Below, piece by piece: positions 6,132 through 7,796 of a stretch of DNA of 7,796 bases (positions are counted from its first letter, which is position 1; every line of letters begins with the position of its first letter). A program made the translations under genes and the position numbers. This stretch comes from Planctomycetia bacterium (GTDB lineage Bacteria; Planctomycetota; Phycisphaerae; Phycisphaerales; SM1A02): NCBI GenBank assembly GCA_009936695.1, contig JAACEA010000403.1:1-7796 (forward strand), in the 5' to 3' direction. The notes beneath the pieces were generated by a model. That model did not search any database. It worked only from the letters and a program-made list of their open reading frames with translations, and was not told the origin of the DNA.

Positions 6132-7090
6132 GGGGTGCCGCCGTCGCGCTTCGGCGCCGGTGCCGACTCCGGTGCCGGGGTGCCACTCGATTCGATCGCC
6201 TTCCCACCCGCCTCGTCGGTGGCGGGGGCGGGGTTCGAGGTGGGTGCCGCGGGATTCTCCGGCGTTGGTTCGTTCGCGGGGGCGGAGTCGGTCACCTTGA
6301 GCCTGGTCGGAGTGGCGGCACTCGGTTCGTCGAGGGTCCCGCTCACGATCGAGGCGCTGCGGCCGATGGCGAAGTCGCCGATCAGGGTGCCGAAGAGCGC
6401 GTCCATCGCCGACTGGACCGGCGGTGAGATTCCGACCACGTTTTCCGCGGTCAGCGAGCACTGCCCGGCGGACTGCCAGGCCATGCCTCGGCTCTCGGCG
6501 TCCCAGATCTGCAGGGTGCCCTCCATCGAGATCCAACCAGTGCGGATGAACGTGAGGCCGGCGAAGGTGAATCGGCCGGCATTGTCCGTCGACACGCCGG
6601 TGACCTGGGGAAAGATGAGATACCTCACGCCGAGACATCGGGCGATCCTGGCAGCGACGTCCGGATCGGGATAGTTGCTCGACGCGTGCGACGCGAGCAG
6701 CTTTCGGAGGTCCTCCAGCAGGCCGTTGTCCAGGCACCGGTCGGCCACCTGGTAGTGCTGGACGACGTTGATCGGCTCGGGTTCGGGTGATGCGTTGAAC
6801 GAGAACCGCGGTGTCTGGTAGTTCCGCTTGAGCGCCTGGTCGATGGCCATGTCCGCGGCGACGCCGCGGCCCGGGTTGGTACCGGTCATGATCGCCGGGA
6901 GCATGGCACAGCGGGGGGGATCCGCCGTGAGCAACTCGAAGCGATCGTCGATCTCGAGATAGGTCTCGGCGCGGGTGGTCACGCCGATCTCGATGGAGTT
7001 GCTCGCGCAGCCTCCCGCAGCGGTCGCGGAAAGGAGCATGGCGAGCGTCAGAATGGCTCGAATGGTCGAATTCATGGCGAAGAGGAGCAT
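6128..7090 (-). CDS. Putative lipoprotein with Pro/Ala-rich C-terminal tail
   Basis: The product has 320 residues from the ATG at 7090, which has GGGGGAG five bases upstream. An internal ATG at 7075 would give a more ordinary signal peptide but lacks a ribosome site. A hydrophobic stretch (about 12-26) ends in a lipobox-like AGGC with Cys28; Ala at -3 is slightly off consensus. Residues about 40-245 form a mixed alpha/beta domain with a CAMLP strand (61-65), a helix-rich middle and the string CLGVRYLIFPQVTG (152-165). Later strands contain TLQIWDAESRG (192-202). This order recalls CsgG/TolB-N-like lipoproteins in which a 'wda.tG..vW' strand follows a 'lgvdyll' strand, but that is pattern memory and not a firm assignment. 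Residues 252-320 are a low-complexity Pro/Ala/Ser/Glu tail, probably disordered. It lies 14 bases after the coiled-coil gene and overlaps the aldolase start by four bases. It is probably exported and lipid-anchored; function unknown. Confidence 0.8.
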   Translation of the reverse strand: MLLFAMNSTIRAILTLAMLLSATAAGGCASNSIEIGVTTRAETYLEIDDRFELLTADPPRCAMLPAIMTGTNPGRGVAADMAIDQALKRNYQTPRFSFNASPEPEPINVVQHYQVADRCLDNGLLEDLRKLLASHASSNYPDPDVAARIARCLGVRYLIFPQVTGVSTDNAGRFTFAGLTFIRTGWISMEGTLQIWDAESRGMAWQSAGQCSLTAENVVGISPPVQSAMDALFGTLIGDFAIGRSASIVSGTLDEPSAATPTRLKVTDSAPANEPTPENPAAPTSNPAPATDEAGGKAIESSGTPAPESAPAPKRDGGTP

Positions 7091-7095
7091 ATACG

Positions 7096-7102
7096 CTCCC
7101 CC
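7096..7102 (-). promoter_or_regulatory. Ribosome binding site deciding the tailed lipoprotein start
   Basis: On the minus strand GGGGGAG lies five bases before the ATG at 7088-7090, in the 14-base gap after the upstream stop. It favours this start over the internal ATG at 7073-7075, where I see no purine-rich site. Confidence 0.65.
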
Positions 7103-7104
7103 GA

Positions 7105-7796
7105 TCAGGGGTCCCGCGTCGCCGCGCTCGCCTGAGCGAGGACCGGTACCAGCGTCATGCCGCCGGCGGCCTCCACCCGCAGTTCGTAGGACTCGCCCGG
7201 TCGCATCGGCTTGTAGACCGCCTCGCCCTGCGCGACCCGGATTCCTGCGGCATCGGCGGCGTCCGGATCGGAGGCCAGGGTCCAGAAGCGTTTCCAGATC
7301 GCCTGTTCGAAGCGTGCCTCGTCGGAGCCTGCGTAGCCGTCGGGAACACCACCGGGGGTGTCGATCGGAATGCCGTCGCGGGGTGGCATCCGATCGGAGT
7401 AGATCCTGCGGAGCAGCACCAGGGTTCGATCCCGGAAGGGATCGTCCGCGGAAGCGATCGATTCCGCGGGAAATCTCGCGGTCCAGGCGTCCACGTAGAT
7501 CACGTCCCCCGGCACGTCCATCTCGCGGCGAGCGATTTCCCGGCCCCCGTCGTCGAGTTCGATGAAAAGGAGGCTCGTCCTCGGGCCTTCTCCGTCCAGA
7601 TCTTCGGACCGTTCGACGACCTCCAGCCGAGCGATCCGCCGGTCGCGTCCAAGTCGGGCGATCGCGGCGTCCCGACTGGCGATTTCGGCCACCATTCGGG
7701 TCTCGATCGCCGTGATCTCGGCTCGGAGCCGGCGTTCACGGTCCGTGGTCCACCAGGTCAATCCGGCGATCAGCATGCCACCCACGATGACCACCA
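7105..7796 (-). CDS. Membrane-anchored coiled-coil protein, function unknown (5' end probably outside window)
   Basis: The frame is open to the window edge and gives at least 229 residues. The first possible start visible is a GTG at 7792-7794, but its upstream region is not available, so the true start is uncertain. The N-terminus has a hydrophobic segment (about residues 1-15) ending in Trp-Trp. A charged heptad-like stretch rich in Arg, Glu and Ala follows (about 18-50), likely a short coiled coil, so the topology is a single membrane anchor with an outside or periplasmic domain. The globular part (about 50-225) has strands such as SLLFIELDDGG and DVIYVDAWTARF, a segment LVLLRRIYSD, an acidic-aromatic helix around FEQAIWKRFW, and ends with YELRVEAAGGMTLVPV. 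I think this matches a family of conserved uncharacterised membrane proteins, with no known role. It is the first visible gene of the operon and lies 14 bases from the tailed lipoprotein gene, suggesting that the two proteins work together in the envelope. Confidence 0.75.
   Translation of the reverse strand, partial: VVIVGGMLIAGLTWWTTDRERRLRAEITAIETRMVAEIASRDAAIARLGRDRRIARLEVVERSEDLDGEGPRTSLLFIELDDGGREIARREMDVPGDVIYVDAWTARFPAESIASADDPFRDRTLVLLRRIYSDRMPPRDGIPIDTPGGVPDGYAGSDEARFEQAIWKRFWTLASDPDAADAAGIRVAQGEAVYKPMRPGESYELRVEAAGGMTLVPVLAQASAATRDP

Noticed and set aside
5001..6674. A 557-codon open frame on the plus strand antisense to the aldolase and lipoprotein genes
   Set aside because: It lies opposite a well-conserved PLP enzyme and a plausible lipoprotein, and shows no domain pattern or ribosome site of its own.
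6132..6737. An N-terminal extension of the threonine aldolase reading frame by about 200 codons
   Set aside because: The extension is Arg/His/Pro-rich shadow sequence opposite a different coding frame of the lipoprotein, and the family N-terminus (VDLRSDTVT) begins just after the GTG at 6131.
1..7796. CRISPR arrays, tRNA or rRNA genes, insertion sequences, attachment sites, phage or defence genes
   Set aside because: I saw no spaced direct repeats, no RNA gene motifs, no transposase or integrase motifs and no terminal inverted repeats; every long region is explained by chromosomal-type genes.

Overview
This GC-rich bacterial window is densely coded, with nine protein genes and no RNA gene, mobile element, CRISPR array or long repeat that I can see. 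The gene content is chromosomal housekeeping plus lineage-specific envelope proteins. The composition, the small acidic lipoprotein and the mix of genes would suit a marine or environmental Planctomycetota, perhaps a Phycisphaerae relative. That placement is a weak inference, because no marker gene is present.

Layout, left to right. (1) Bases 1-1769, plus strand: the C-terminal two thirds of a transketolase, overlapping by four bases (GTGA) a ribose-5-phosphate isomerase B gene. The two form a non-oxidative pentose phosphate module. (2) Bases 1770-1900: a convergent gap with a long perfect hairpin that probably terminates transcription from both sides. (3) Bases 1901-2749, minus strand: an exported protein with two PepSY-like domains followed by an intact FKBP prolyl isomerase domain. 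(4) Bases 2750-2888: a divergent promoter region. (5) Bases 2889-3161, plus strand: a 90-residue acidic lipoprotein whose stop codon lies inside a hairpin facing the next convergent gene. (6) Bases 3186-7796, minus strand: a probable five-gene operon. In transcription order it holds a membrane-anchored coiled-coil protein cut by the window edge, a lipoprotein with a Pro/Ala-rich tail, a low-specificity threonine aldolase, a HAD phosphatase of the beta-phosphoglucomutase type and an M29-type aminopeptidase. Gaps in the operon are 14 nt, -4 nt, 19 nt and 68 nt.

The operon joins two envelope proteins of unknown function to three cytoplasmic enzymes that could act in amino acid and peptide turnover. 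The link between the two halves is unexplained. Nothing here is clearly a new defence or mobile system. The most unusual items are the PepSY-PepSY-FKBP fusion, the envelope pair at the head of the enzyme operon, and the small lipoprotein.
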